From Armatimonadota bacterium (GTDB lineage: Bacteria; Armatimonadota; Zipacnadia; Zipacnadales; JABUFB01), in contig JABUFB010000001.1 in assembly GCA_013314775.1 (NCBI GenBank), positions 327,121 through 391,120 on the forward strand: DNA of 64,000 nt, in the 5' to 3' direction. Below, one piece after another: positions 52,189 to 61,634 of this stretch. A program made the translations under genes and the position numbers. The notes beneath the pieces were generated by a model. That model saw only the letters and a list, made by a program, of their open reading frames with translations, did no database searches and was not told where the DNA came from. Numbering within the stretch: position 1 is the first letter of the stretch; every line of letters starts with the position of its first letter.

Positions 52189-53866
52189 GCGCAGTGCCGC
52201 GACTGCTTCGGCCGTGGTGCTCGCGCTGGCGCTGGGGGTGTTCTCCGGCGCTGTCATAGCGGACACCCCCGCGGCCGATGGGCCGGAGGCCATGGTCCAG
52301 CGCGCCTGTGCGCTGATTGCCGAAGGCAAGCGCGACAATGCTGAGGAACAACTGCTCGCGGCGATTCGCGCCTATCCCGACCACATCCCCGCCTTCCTGA
52401 CCCTTGGCGACCTGTATGAGAAAGCCGACCGTATCGAAGAAGCCGCGCAACTGTACGCACACGTCCTAGGCAAGCTTGCTCCCCGCAATGAAGCTGCGCA
52501 GCGAGCGATCAAGCGGGCGTTCTACCGCGGGCGTTTCCCGCGGGAGATCGCCCTTGACATGCTGCCGCTGGCTCCGGCGGCCTTCGCGGGGCATGTGGTG
52601 AAGCTCTCCGAGGAGTTCCATTTCGGCTCCCGACCTACGCGCACTTTCGCCTACACGACTTCGCTCATATTCCCCGCCGCCCTCGAAGGGAATCGTGCCG
52701 CGCCGTGGATCAGGCTCCCCAGTTCTATCGGGCCGGCCGAGAACATGCTGTTCAACCGTGTCGCTTACGGGTTCATCGCCGACGACCGAAACGAAGTGCT
52801 GCGCGCGCGCTGGCAGGCGGGTTGGCCGTCTTCCACAGTCTTGCCCTCCCGCGCGGATCACGAAACGCTGGCCCAGCGCCTCCTTCAACTCGCCCTGCGC
52901 GGCCACGTGTATCTGTTGGAGTACCTGGACTTCGACCGCAAGCCGGAAAAGACCGATTTGCTTGAACTCTACCTGACCGAGGCCGGACCGTCCGGCGCGG
53001 AACAGCTTGGCGATCGTATCTTCTTCTACGATGCCGAAAGCGTGCGGGCGCCCGAGGAGCTTGTACGCCAGCTATTCCACGAACTGGGGCATCTGATGCT
53101 CCCGCGGATCGGGCCCTTTCCGGGTGACGATGTCTGGGCCAGTGGCGACGTGGGTGAGCGCCTCCTGTTCCAGTGGTTGCTGGAGGAGGCCGGGACGGTC
53201 ACCGGCGACCCGTGGCCAAGCGAGCGTTCCGCCGAGGCGCTGCACCGTCTCTGTGGCATTAGCGCGGAAGAGGCGAAGCGGTTCCTCATGCGCGAGTGCC
53301 GCGTCCCAGTGAACGCCTGGATGGCCACGCTCCCGGAAGAGTTCACCGGCGAGGATGGTGCCGCGCGTTTCGCCGGGTTCTGTCTGTGGCTGGAAGCGGC
53401 ACATGGCCGCTCGACGCTCGCAGCCGTCCTTCATGGCGCTCAGGGGACGGAGCCGACCCAATTCGTCCAGGCCTACAAGGAGATCGTGGGGAAGGCGTTC
53501 GAAGACGGCGGCGCACTGCTGGTGGATGCTGGTGCTCTCAATCTCATGGCCAGCCGGCTCTTGCAGGCGCCGCGTGAGGCGGCTGTCCGGCGAGAACTGG
53601 TGGCGTTGGGCAAGGGCGGCGAAGCGGTGTTCCGCATCTATCTGCCCGATGGCGATTACGACCTGGAAGTGCTCCGCAATGGTTCGGAGCAGGCGCTCGT
53701 CAACGTGACGCTGGATGGGCAGTCGAAGTTGGTCGGAAACACGGACCAGCCGGCGTCATTGACGGGTGTCACCGCGGGGTGGCACGATGTGGTCATCTCT
53801 TGCGGCTCCGACGGTCCGCTGGAGATCCTGGGTCTGCGCATCCGAAGGGACAAACCCGCGGGCTGA
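52160..53866 (+). CDS. secreted TPR protein with HELGH putative metallopeptidase motif
   Basis: About 568 residues. The ATG at 52160 follows GGGGG by six bases and overlaps the preceding gene. A signal peptide (ATASAVVLALALGVFSGAVIA) is followed by TPR-like helices (about 42-110, LIAEGKRDNAEEQLLAAIRAYPDHIPAFLTLGDLYEKADRIEEA). The middle is alpha/beta. His307-Glu-Leu-Gly-His311 in LVRQLFHELGHLML is a zincin HExxH motif. A later E in LLEEAG may be the third ligand. The last 100 residues are beta-rich. Protease activity is a prediction from the motif. It may process envelope proteins, given its position next to rodA, but that is inference. Confidence 0.6.
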   Translation: MRLPNAMATKRSAATASAVVLALALGVFSGAVIADTPAADGPEAMVQRACALIAEGKRDNAEEQLLAAIRAYPDHIPAFLTLGDLYEKADRIEEAAQLYAHVLGKLAPRNEAAQRAIKRAFYRGRFPREIALDMLPLAPAAFAGHVVKLSEEFHFGSRPTRTFAYTTSLIFPAALEGNRAAPWIRLPSSIGPAENMLFNRVAYGFIADDRNEVLRARWQAGWPSSTVLPSRADHETLAQRLLQLALRGHVYLLEYLDFDRKPEKTDLLELYLTEAGPSGAEQLGDRIFFYDAESVRAPEELVRQLFHELGHLMLPRIGPFPGDDVWASGDVGERLLFQWLLEEAGTVTGDPWPSERSAEALHRLCGISAEEAKRFLMRECRVPVNAWMATLPEEFTGEDGAARFAGFCLWLEAAHGRSTLAAVLHGAQGTEPTQFVQAYKEIVGKAFEDGGALLVDAGALNLMASRLLQAPREAAVRRELVALGKGGEAVFRIYLPDGDYDLEVLRNGSEQALVNVTLDGQSKLVGNTDQPASLTGVTAGWHDVVISCGSDGPLEILGLRIRRDKPAG

Positions 53867-53919
53867 ATGGGCCCCGGTCATCCTGAACGCAACGCGCACG
53901 CGACTGAGGTCATCCACCC

Positions 53920-54393
53920 ATGGGCCGCGAGCACCTGTTCGTGATCGCTGCCGTACTCCTCCTGGCTCGCGCAACGGCCTTCGTCGCCCCTTACCCCGAG
54001 GGGCACCGCACCCGCATCAATGGCTACACGGTCCTGTATCTTGCCGGGGATGGGAAAAAGATGGGTGCGCGGCGGAACTATGATTTTCGCCTGGGGGACC
54101 TGGGCCAAAGGCCCGAGCAGGGAATTGGCGGCGATGACCTGTTCGGGGAGTACGACTGGATGTCCCGAGACGAATTGCTGGTGAAGCTTGTCCGCCGGCA
54201 TTACGGGCGCATCGACGAGAGCACTAATCTGCTGGGGGCCCAGGGTGTGCCGATTCGGTCCATCAACCTGCACAGTGCTTTGCTCTTCCCTGACCGCTTG
54301 GCATTCCGAGTGTCCGTGGGCGAGGTTCCCGCTGCGGACCAACCCTGCTGCCGGTACCGCATGACCGAGCGGGGCATCGTGAGCGACGAGTAG
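53920..54393 (+). CDS. small secreted protein of unknown function
   Basis: 157 residues with a signal peptide (HLFVIAAVLLLARATAFVA) and no recognisable domain. A TGAGGT lies nine bases before the ATG. The region after residue 25 contains GHRTRINGYTVLYLAGDGKK and two late cysteines (CC at 146-147) that could form a disulphide with a partner. It is 53 bases behind the metallopeptidase gene and could be its partner. The next gene, the GT4 enzyme on the other strand, ends six bases away. Confidence 0.45.
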   Translation: MGREHLFVIAAVLLLARATAFVAPYPEGHRTRINGYTVLYLAGDGKKMGARRNYDFRLGDLGQRPEQGIGGDDLFGEYDWMSRDELLVKLVRRHYGRIDESTNLLGAQGVPIRSINLHSALLFPDRLAFRVSVGEVPAADQPCCRYRMTERGIVSDE

Positions 54394-54398
54394 CAGCC

Positions 54399-55502
54399 TC
54401 AACCCGCGGCGGCATGATATGCTTCGACGGTGAGCCGCGCCGTGCGCTCCCACGTGTACATGCCTGCGCGCTCAAGCCCCCGTTTCGACAGGTCCTCGTG
54501 GAGCGCATCATCGGTCAGCAGTCTTGCGAGCGCTTCCGCGATTGCCTCGATCTCCCGCGGGTCCACAAGGAGTGCGGCATCTCCGGCCACTTCGGGCAGC
54601 GAGGAGACGTTTGAGCAGACCACGGGCGTGCCGCAGGCCATGGCTTCAAGCACCGGCAGCCCGCAGCCCTCGAAGAGCGACGGGAAGCACAGGACGCGCG
54701 CCGCCGAATAGATCGCGGGCAAAGTATTCTCATGGACGTGGCCGATGAGGTGGATACGGTGTCGCCCCGGCGAGGCTTCAAAGGCTCGCAACGCTTCCGG
54801 ATCGCGCGCGACCGCCCCGACGATGGCAAGTTGGGGGCCATCCGGCGCGAGCAGGTCGAAAGCCTTCACCACCGCTGACAGGTTCTTGCGAGGGTGCCCG
54901 GAGCCCACGCAGCCCAGCACGTACCCGGGCTCGAGGCCGTACTCGCGGCGCACGAGGTCACCGGCATCGGGGACGTGGACGAACCGTCGGTCAACACCCA
55001 GCGGAGTCACGTGGACCTTGCTTTCCGGGATTCCGAAGGCCTGCACCACATCCGCTTTCGTCGCCTGGGATATTGCGATTACCGCCGCGGCGCGCCGAGC
55101 AGCCCGGGGGATAATGCTATCGTAGTATGACAGTTCCCGTGGGTCGTACAGTTCGGGGTAGCGAAGGGCCGCGAGGTCGTAGAAGGTCACTACCGCCGGG
55201 GCAGGTAGCCACAACGGAAGAAGGCTACCGGGGAAATGCGCGATGTCTACCCGGTCGAGCGCCATGAGTATGGGCATGCGCGCGCGCAACCAAAGGCGGG
55301 TGTGCCGCGAAATCCGAACTTTGTCGGCCAGATCCCAGATCCCGTCGGTATCCTCACCTGCGGGCTCGGAGGACGCAGCGTACAGGAAGCACTCGGGGCG
55401 CTCCTCAAGTCCCAGCAGGCCGCGCACAAGATTCAGAGCGTAGGTCTCGACCCCGCTTTTCTCGGCGGTCAGCAGGTAGCTTGCGTCAATGCCCACGCGC
55501 AT
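54399..55502 (-). CDS. GT4-family glycosyltransferase (mannosyltransferase-like)
   Basis: About 367 residues. The ATG at 55502 follows GGGAG by six bases and opens MRVGIDASYLL. The donor-site helix SLFEGCGLPVLEAMACGTPVVCSN is the classic GT4 EGxGLPxxEAMA motif. VTFYDLAALRYPELY and AISQATKADVVQAFGI add the usual GT-B elements. It transfers a sugar, most often mannose or glucose, from a nucleotide donor. It lies divergently from the GT2 gene 38 bases away, so both probably work on the same surface glycan. Confidence 0.85.
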   Translation of the reverse strand: MRVGIDASYLLTAEKSGVETYALNLVRGLLGLEERPECFLYAASSEPAGEDTDGIWDLADKVRISRHTRLWLRARMPILMALDRVDIAHFPGSLLPLWLPAPAVVTFYDLAALRYPELYDPRELSYYDSIIPRAARRAAAVIAISQATKADVVQAFGIPESKVHVTPLGVDRRFVHVPDAGDLVRREYGLEPGYVLGCVGSGHPRKNLSAVVKAFDLLAPDGPQLAIVGAVARDPEALRAFEASPGRHRIHLIGHVHENTLPAIYSAARVLCFPSLFEGCGLPVLEAMACGTPVVCSNVSSLPEVAGDAALLVDPREIEAIAEALARLLTDDALHEDLSKRGLERAGMYTWERTARLTVEAYHAAAG

Positions 55503-55540
55503 GTCATACTCCCGGCGTTTCCCCCGGAGGAGTGATAGGT

Positions 55541-56434
55541 GTGCAGCCAATAACCGCAGTGATTCCCAATCGCGACGGTGCAGACCTTCTGCGCGCTACA
55601 TTGCCCCCGCTGCTCGCTGAGCTCCCACCTCCGAACCATCAAGTCCTCGTGGTGGATGATGCGAGCAAGGATGACAGTGTTGCAATGTTGGCGCGGGACT
55701 TCCCCTCCGTGTGCGTGGTCGCCCTCAATGAGAACGTGGGCTTTGGCGCAGCGTGCAACCAGGGCTTCGCGGACGCCGTCCACGACGTGGTGCTGCTGCT
55801 CAACAGCGATATGGCGGTCACCCCGGGGTCGATTAGTCTGCTTCTGGAACATTTCCAGGACCCCTCCACGTTCGCTGCCGGGCCGATCTATTTGGGCGAC
55901 ACCGAGAAGCTGGAAAACCTTGGGGTGCGCGGGGGGCAGGTGCGGCCGCAGATCGGCGCACCGGCCGGAGGAGGCCTGTTCCGCCGCGACCTGTACCTGG
56001 ACCTGGGCGGTTTCGACGCGCTCTACCACCCGTTCTACTGGGAGGACCTGGACCTGGGTTGGAACGCCTGGCGCGCAGGCCTTCGGATCGTGTACGACAC
56101 CCGCTGCCACTTCCTGCACATGGAGAGCCGGACCATCAAGCGCCTGTACTCAGCTGCCTACGTCAGGCGCATTCGTGCCCGGAACCGCGTGCTGTTCGGC
56201 TGGAAGAACTTCGACACACCCGAACTCCTGCGCGCGCACACGGGCGCGGTCGCCCGGCACATTCTTGGCGACCTGCTGCGGCGTCGCGACCCTGCGAGCC
56301 TGCTTGGATACCTCGATGCCCGGACCATGCGCGCGGCGGCGCTCGCATCCCGGCCCAAGGATCCGCCGAAACGGACCAGCGCCGAGATACTGGCGGCATC
56401 GCAGACTGACCTGGCCCGGCTGCTGAGAATCTGA
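55541..56434 (+). CDS. GT2-family glycosyltransferase
   Basis: About 297 residues from the GTG at 55541 behind GGAGGAG. The GT-A fold is clear: VLVVDDASKDDSVAML supplies the first nucleotide-binding Asp pair, NENVGFGAACNQGF the next loop, LLLNSDMAV the DxD-type metal site, and YWEDLDLGWNAWRAG the acceptor and catalytic ED block. It resembles rhamnosyl- or mannosyl-transferases of O-antigen-type polymers. No membrane helix is apparent. It is divergent from the GT4 gene. Confidence 0.85.
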   Translation: MQPITAVIPNRDGADLLRATLPPLLAELPPPNHQVLVVDDASKDDSVAMLARDFPSVCVVALNENVGFGAACNQGFADAVHDVVLLLNSDMAVTPGSISLLLEHFQDPSTFAAGPIYLGDTEKLENLGVRGGQVRPQIGAPAGGGLFRRDLYLDLGGFDALYHPFYWEDLDLGWNAWRAGLRIVYDTRCHFLHMESRTIKRLYSAAYVRRIRARNRVLFGWKNFDTPELLRAHTGAVARHILGDLLRRRDPASLLGYLDARTMRAAALASRPKDPPKRTSAEILAASQTDLARLLRI

Positions 56435-56444
56435 GCCGTGCATG

Positions 56445-57290
56445 TTATGGCTTGCGTGCCGCGAACAGCAGTGCGCAGGCGTCCTCCACCCGGCACTGCA
56501 GCCCGTCACGTGCCGCGGGTGTGAGGCGACGCATCCAGTAGGCACGAAGGGCCGCCCCCACACCGAATCGGCTCAGACCCGGACCAGCGAGACGGTACAG
56601 CGCGCCACGTCCGCGGATCGGGCGCACGGTCCAGTCATACGCGGCGAACCATATCCTGGCCGCGTTGGGCGGCATGAAACCCAGCACCTCGGTGCACTCA
56701 AGCCCTGCCTGTCCGAGCTTCGCCTGCCACGTCGCGGCATCCCAGACGTTCACATGCTCGACACGGGCGTTGAACTGGGCGACAAAGGCCTCCCCATCCG
56801 GCCCGTGGGTCTCGGCCGCCATTTCGCACAAGAGCGGGGCGGGGACTGAGAAAATGAACCGGCCGTCGGGCCTCAGCACCCGGGCGACGTTTTCCAGGAC
56901 TGCCTCTACTCGTGGGATGTGCTCCAGAACGCAAACACTCACCACTGTCTCGAAGGTCTCCGGCTCGAAAGGCAGGGCTCGCGCATCGGCGACCGAAACT
57001 AGGTCGTAGATGCCAACGGGCACCGCGAGTGCCGCGAATTCCTCGCTAATGTCGATGCCCGCGACCATGCCGCTCCCGTGCAGAAGTCGGCCGCTATCGC
57101 TGAGCAAGTTCATCACGTGGCCGCTACCGCAACCCAAATCAAGCAGGGGACGCACGAGGGGTTGCCGGCGTATTATGGCAAGCTCCCAGCTCCTCATAAG
57201 GGCCTCGGCGGGGTATTGTGGCCCTCTTGCCAGCAGTTGCGAGAGGAGTTGGGCAGCCGCGGTGTTCATATCGCCGGCGGGAGGCGCCAT
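56445..57290 (-). CDS. SAM-dependent methyltransferase
   Basis: 281 residues. The Rossmann glycine motif is DLGCGSGHVMNLL (about 51-63), followed by GIDISEEF, ADARALPFEPETFETVVSVCVLEHI and VLRPDGRFIFSVP, the standard class I sequence blocks. The last 90 residues look like a substrate region. It probably modifies a glycan or lipid precursor, given the glycosyltransferase neighbours, but the substrate is unknown. An in-frame ATG at 57269 is an alternative start. Confidence 0.8.
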   Translation of the reverse strand: MAPPAGDMNTAAAQLLSQLLARGPQYPAEALMRSWELAIIRRQPLVRPLLDLGCGSGHVMNLLSDSGRLLHGSGMVAGIDISEEFAALAVPVGIYDLVSVADARALPFEPETFETVVSVCVLEHIPRVEAVLENVARVLRPDGRFIFSVPAPLLCEMAAETHGPDGEAFVAQFNARVEHVNVWDAATWQAKLGQAGLECTEVLGFMPPNAARIWFAAYDWTVRPIRGRGALYRLAGPGLSRFGVGAALRAYWMRRLTPAARDGLQCRVEDACALLFAARKP

Positions 57291-57536
57291 CTGCGGGTCC
57301 CCGTGAGCTTGCCTAAGTAGATTCTGCGACCGTCATGGTACGAGGGCCGTGACTAGACCCTGACCCCCTTCACCTGAGCATACCACGAACCGCGCAACCT
57401 CTCCAGAAGTTTTGGGCAGAGCCGGCGGTCTTGCAGGATGCGTGCCTGCCTCGTGTGTGGCCGGCGTCCGGTGCCTGCGGTCAGGTGAGGTCGAGGTACC
57501 GGAAGAACTGAGGTCCTCCTTCCAGCGCCATCCACC

Positions 57537-57565
57537 TTGCCCTGGGCCCGAGTTTTGTGGACAAT
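57537..57565 (+). promoter_or_regulatory. possible promoter for the DUF4838-type gene
   Basis: TTGCCC (57537-57542), a 17-base spacer and GACAAT (57560-57565), about 50 bases before the ATG at 57616. It lies in a 325-base divergent gap in which no gene or other clear signal was found. Confidence 0.35.
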
Positions 57566-57615
57566 TGCCCCGTCGGCTTGACGTTGGCATGCCTGCTGTC
57601 CCCCGGAGGCCCGCA

Positions 57616-59445
57616 ATGCGCTTGTTTCTGGCCGTGTCCGCTGTGTGTCTCGCAAGCAGCGCATTTGCGCTCCAGGCCCACATTTTGCTGGGCAGGCAGC
57701 CATCGTCGGGCGCGAAGAATGCGGCAGACGAGGTGCGGCACTATCTGCAACGCATAACCGGGCAGAGAGTGCCCGTGGTCAGGGAGCCTGAGGCCGGCGA
57801 AGGCCTGTGCGTGATCATCGGCGACAGTGAGCGCGCGCAATCCCTGGGGTTCGACAGCGCCGCCCTTGCGCCCGAGCAGATCCGCGTCAAGACCGGGGAT
57901 GGCTGGGTTGTCATCATGGGGGGAGACGCGGGCCCCGGTGGCCGGAACCTCAATGGCACCTACTGGGCGGCCCTCGAGTTCCTGGAACGCATCGGGGTAC
58001 GCTGGCTTTGGCCCGGGCCACTGGGCGAAGTGCTGCCACCCGGCCCGGAACTCAGCATTCCTCAGATCGACGTCGACTTCACGCCGCGGATCATTCAGCG
58101 CAACATTCGCAACCTGTATTACAGCGACCGCGTGCAGGCCGGCCTGGATAAGCTCGGCTTCACCCGCGAGCAGTTCGAGGCAGTGCACCGGGACGGAGAG
58201 GCCTGGTTCCGTCGACAGCGGATCGGTACCCAGGGCAAGTTCAACTACGGCCATGCTTTCGGCCACTGGTGGGACGAGTTCCACGAAGAGCATCCCGACT
58301 GGTTTGCATTGCAGCCCAACAGCACCCGCGATCAGGGCAATATCGGGGACCGCGCGCGACTGTGCGTCTCGAATCCGGAAGTCATTGCTCAGGCCGCGAA
58401 AGAAGCCATCGCGAAGCTGGAAGCGGACCCCACGCTCTTCTGCGCCTCTATCTCGCCCAATGACGGCGGCAGGGCCACCTTCTGCCTATGCGAAAACTGC
58501 CGGGCGCTGGACCCGCCGGAAGCTCCCCTCGTGAAAGTCTGGCATCCCAGTGACCCCAATTTCATGGTGCCGTCGCTGACCGATCGCTACGTGCATTTCT
58601 ACTCGGAAGTGGCGAAGATCGTCGCGGAGCGTTTCCCCGACCGGTATCTCGGCGCTTACGCCTACAGCGCCTACCGCATGCCCCCGTTGCGAGAAAGGCT
58701 GCATCCCAACGTTTTCATAGGCTTCGTGGGGCTGACCTACACGCGGGAAGCCGATCGCCAGGCGCAGCGCGCCGATTGGGATGCCTGGACGCGATCGGCG
58801 AGCCGGTTCTTCCTGCGGCCCAACCTGCTCATGGACGGCATGGGATTCCCCGCTTTGTACTGTCACCGGCTGGTGGATGACCTGAAGCATTGTTTCGACA
58901 CCGGCATGCGCGTGACGGATTTCGACTGCTGCTATCAGCACTGGGCGCTGAAGGGGCTGAACTACTACGTCCTGGCGCGGTTTCTGTGGGACCCGGAGAT
59001 CGACGTGGACCGGGTCATCGAGGACTACTGCAGGGCGGGCTGGGGGCCTGCCTGGGAGCCGGTGCGGGAGTACTTCGGGCAACTCGAGAGGATCATCGAC
59101 AATCTCGCTCTGGAGAACCGCTATGACGGGCGCAAGGGGGATATGACCATCCTGCCCTCGTGCTATCCCGACAGTGTCCTGTCCGAGCTCCAGGGGCATC
59201 TCGACCGGGCTCGGAGCCTTGCGGCCGGGGATGAGACCATCCTGCAGCGCATCGATTTTCTGCAGACCGGCCTGGATTTCACCCGCTTGAACCGAGATCG
59301 CCGCATGGCCCTGGGTCTGCTGCGCGCGGGGAAGGGGGACCAGCAGACTTACGAGAAGGCCCACGCGGCCCTGGAAGCATATTACCAGAAGATGGGGATC
59401 ACCTGGGCGGTGAACTCGCCCTGGATGAAGTTCTACGGATTCTGA
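57616..59445 (+). CDS. secreted DUF4838-type glycoside hydrolase
   Basis: About 609 residues. The ATG at 57616 sits seven bases after GGAGG and starts a signal peptide (LFLAVSAVCLASSAFA). The N-terminal part has an alpha-glucuronidase-type/GH20b-like fold (AADEVRHYLQRITGQRVPVV) and GTYWAALEFLERIGVRWLWPG. The middle barrel (about 200-470) matches DUF4838 proteins, with SPNDGGRATFCLCENCRALDPP containing a Cys-x-x-Cys pair and YLGAYAYSAYRMPP. Activity is unproven, though a glycosidase acting on plant or microbial polysaccharide is likely. Confidence 0.75.
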   Translation: MRLFLAVSAVCLASSAFALQAHILLGRQPSSGAKNAADEVRHYLQRITGQRVPVVREPEAGEGLCVIIGDSERAQSLGFDSAALAPEQIRVKTGDGWVVIMGGDAGPGGRNLNGTYWAALEFLERIGVRWLWPGPLGEVLPPGPELSIPQIDVDFTPRIIQRNIRNLYYSDRVQAGLDKLGFTREQFEAVHRDGEAWFRRQRIGTQGKFNYGHAFGHWWDEFHEEHPDWFALQPNSTRDQGNIGDRARLCVSNPEVIAQAAKEAIAKLEADPTLFCASISPNDGGRATFCLCENCRALDPPEAPLVKVWHPSDPNFMVPSLTDRYVHFYSEVAKIVAERFPDRYLGAYAYSAYRMPPLRERLHPNVFIGFVGLTYTREADRQAQRADWDAWTRSASRFFLRPNLLMDGMGFPALYCHRLVDDLKHCFDTGMRVTDFDCCYQHWALKGLNYYVLARFLWDPEIDVDRVIEDYCRAGWGPAWEPVREYFGQLERIIDNLALENRYDGRKGDMTILPSCYPDSVLSELQGHLDRARSLAAGDETILQRIDFLQTGLDFTRLNRDRRMALGLLRAGKGDQQTYEKAHAALEAYYQKMGITWAVNSPWMKFYGF

Positions 59446-59479
59446 TGGCGGGAGGCTCCACTCCCGCGAAGAGGCGCCC

Positions 59480-60178
59480 ATGAAGGCAATCGTTCTTCTC
59501 GCCGGACATGCCACGCGTATGAAGCCGCTCAGCGACTACCTGAATAAAGGGATGATCCCTGTTGCGGGACGGCCGCTGGTGGAGCATGTGGTGCGGCGGC
59601 TGGTGCACTGCGGCTTCACCGACCTGATATTCGCGGTCACCCGTTTCCCCGAGCAGCTTGAAGCCTATTTCGGGGATGGGTCGCGATTCGGCGCACACCT
59701 GGAGTATGCTATGCGGCCGGAGCCATCGGGCACGGCGGGAGAAGTCCATGCCTTGCGGGGGTACATTCCCGAGGGCGAGAGTTTTCTGGTCCATTATGGG
59801 GATATCCTTCACAATATGGATCTGTCGGCCATGGCCCGGCAGCATCAGGCCACCGGTGCTGTGGCCACGGTGGGGCTGGTATCCAACGTCACCGTCCACG
59901 TGGGCGCGGCTGAGATGGACGCGGACGGGCGCCTGACGGACTTCGTGGAAAAGCCCCGGTTCGGCAAGCCCTGCCACGCAGCGGTGAACGTGCTGGGGCC
60001 GGGCATCTGGGAGCACCTTGCACCCGGAATGGACTTCGGGTACGATGTGTTTCCAGCGCTTATCCGTTCGGGAGCCAACATCCGGGGCTTCCTGGACAAA
60101 GAGGCCTGGTGGATGGATGTGGGCCGTCTGTCCGATCTGGATGGCGCCAATGAATGGATGAGCACGCACAGTCTGTGA
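59480..60178 (+). CDS. NDP-sugar pyrophosphorylase-like nucleotidyltransferase
   Basis: 232 residues behind AAGAGG. The opening is the nucleotidyltransferase pattern (AIVLLAGHATRMKPLSDYLNKGMIPVAGRPLVEHVV) and FGAHLEYAMRPEPSGTAGEVHALRGYI is the sugar-1-phosphate region. It departs from the usual GxGTR and KP residues: here GHATR and KG. VHYGDILHN holds the metal-binding Asp. It probably makes an NDP-sugar for surface glycans; with the altered loop, its nucleotide is uncertain. Its last codons overlap the reading region of the next gene. Confidence 0.75.
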   Translation: MKAIVLLAGHATRMKPLSDYLNKGMIPVAGRPLVEHVVRRLVHCGFTDLIFAVTRFPEQLEAYFGDGSRFGAHLEYAMRPEPSGTAGEVHALRGYIPEGESFLVHYGDILHNMDLSAMARQHQATGAVATVGLVSNVTVHVGAAEMDADGRLTDFVEKPRFGKPCHAAVNVLGPGIWEHLAPGMDFGYDVFPALIRSGANIRGFLDKEAWWMDVGRLSDLDGANEWMSTHSL

Positions 60179-60222
60179 ACCGGCCTCCCCGCGAGGGTGG
60201 CCAGACAGAGCGTCCCTGCCTC

Positions 60223-61497
60223 ATGCGCAGAGTGTCTGCAAAAGCCGGCCTCGCCTGTGCCCTGCTCACGCTGGGGGCAATCTCCTGCTGCCACGCCGAT
60301 ATGGTGCAGCAGATCCTTTCGTACGTGCCCGCGCAGGACTACTCCTACGCCCAGGTGGCCGCGGAACTTTCGTCGCTCGACTCTGCATCGGACCGCGTCT
60401 CCGTGGTCAGGCTCGGCCGCAGCCACGGTGGCCGAGATATCCTCTGCGCCGCCGTCCATGACCCCCAGACCGTCTTCGGCCAGACCCGCTGTCTGTTTAT
60501 CATCGGACGCCAGCACGGCAATGAGTCGTCGGGTACCAGCGCCTGCATGGCTATGATCCGGTATTTCGCGAAAGCCGCCGGCGTCGTGGAGCGCGAGACC
60601 CTCAGGCGGCTGACGCTGGTCTTTGTCCCTATGGCCAACCCGGACGGGGCCGATGCGGGTCGTCGCTCCAACGCGAAAGGCGTCGACCTGAACCGAGACT
60701 GGCAGAGCAGGTCACAGCCCGAGACCCTCGCGATCGACCGGGCGGTGAAGATCTGGCGTCCGGATGCCCTCATGGACCTGCACGAACTCCCTGCGAGTTC
60801 GCCGAAACCCTCCTACGGCGAGAACTTCGTGGAGACCATCGGGCGCGGTATGGGCATCCAATCCCTGTGCAGCACTGTCTCTGCAGGGGCGTCGTACGAC
60901 ATCGCCCGCTGGCTGCGAGCTTACGGGTACCGCTTCAATATCTACTACGACGGCCCGGGGAAAGATCGGCGGCTGTGTCACCGGCGCTTCGGTCTGGACC
61001 TGGGTATCCCGAGTTTCCTCATGGAGGCGAAAACCGGCGCGGGGCGCGACATCCGGTACCGGTCCGGGTTCCATGTCGTGGGTGCGTTGACCGTAGCCAA
61101 CTACCTGATCAATGGCACCGGTCTGCCCGGAGCGCCTCAGGTGGCTGCAGCAGAAGGTCCGGCGGACAATCTAGCGGCGGAGTTGCGGCCCAGCGCCGGC
61201 AAGACTTCGCGCGTGGAACTTCGTGTAGTACAGGCGATGGAAGCCTTTGAGGGTGAGACTGAAGCGGTGGAGGCTGTGGTTTCGGGCTCCCAACCCGTGC
61301 GCTATGTGAAGTTCTACCTGGATGGACGCCTGTGGCTGGTGACGAACAACGAACCGTATCAGTGCCCCATGGACCCCGCAGAGGTGGGTGAGGGAGTGCA
61401 CCAGGTAGATGTCACGGTGATCGGCGAAACGGGTGAAGTGTTGGCTTCCGCGGGTGGAAGCATCAACCTCGGGCCGGTTCAGGCGGCGGGAAGGTAG
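60223..61497 (+). CDS. secreted M14-type zinc carboxypeptidase
   Basis: About 424 residues. The ATG at 60223 gives a signal peptide (GLACALLTLGAISCCHA). The M14 zinc ligands are His98 and Glu101 (GRQHGNESSG) and His187 (MDLHEL). NPDGADAGRRSNAKGVDLNRDW is the substrate-binding block with Arg and Asn, and Glu268 in FLMEAKTG is the probable catalytic base. An Ig-like domain (about 325-424) is added at the C-terminus. It may trim peptidoglycan stem peptides or scavenged peptides. The gene starts 44 bases after the nucleotidyltransferase stop. The Shine-Dalgarno is weak. Confidence 0.85.
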   Translation: MRRVSAKAGLACALLTLGAISCCHADMVQQILSYVPAQDYSYAQVAAELSSLDSASDRVSVVRLGRSHGGRDILCAAVHDPQTVFGQTRCLFIIGRQHGNESSGTSACMAMIRYFAKAAGVVERETLRRLTLVFVPMANPDGADAGRRSNAKGVDLNRDWQSRSQPETLAIDRAVKIWRPDALMDLHELPASSPKPSYGENFVETIGRGMGIQSLCSTVSAGASYDIARWLRAYGYRFNIYYDGPGKDRRLCHRRFGLDLGIPSFLMEAKTGAGRDIRYRSGFHVVGALTVANYLINGTGLPGAPQVAAAEGPADNLAAELRPSAGKTSRVELRVVQAMEAFEGETEAVEAVVSGSQPVRYVKFYLDGRLWLVTNNEPYQCPMDPAEVGEGVHQVDVTVIGETGEVLASAGGSINLGPVQAAGR

Positions 61498-61551
61498 CCT
61501 GAGTTCACGCCTCTCCTCGCGCGACCTGGGGCGACGCCGGCGAAAAACCGC

Positions 61552-61580
61552 TTGCAACCGCGGTGGCCAATCATTATAAT
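61552..61580 (+). promoter_or_regulatory. sigma-70-like promoter of the thioredoxin gene
   Basis: TTGCAA (61552-61557), a 17-base spacer and a perfect TATAAT (61575-61580), 54 bases before the ATG. One of the clearest promoters in the window. Confidence 0.8.
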
Positions 61581-61634
61581 ATCAAGATCTTCTTATAAGA
61601 TGACCCGCGCGAAAACGCGAATGGAGGGCTCCAA

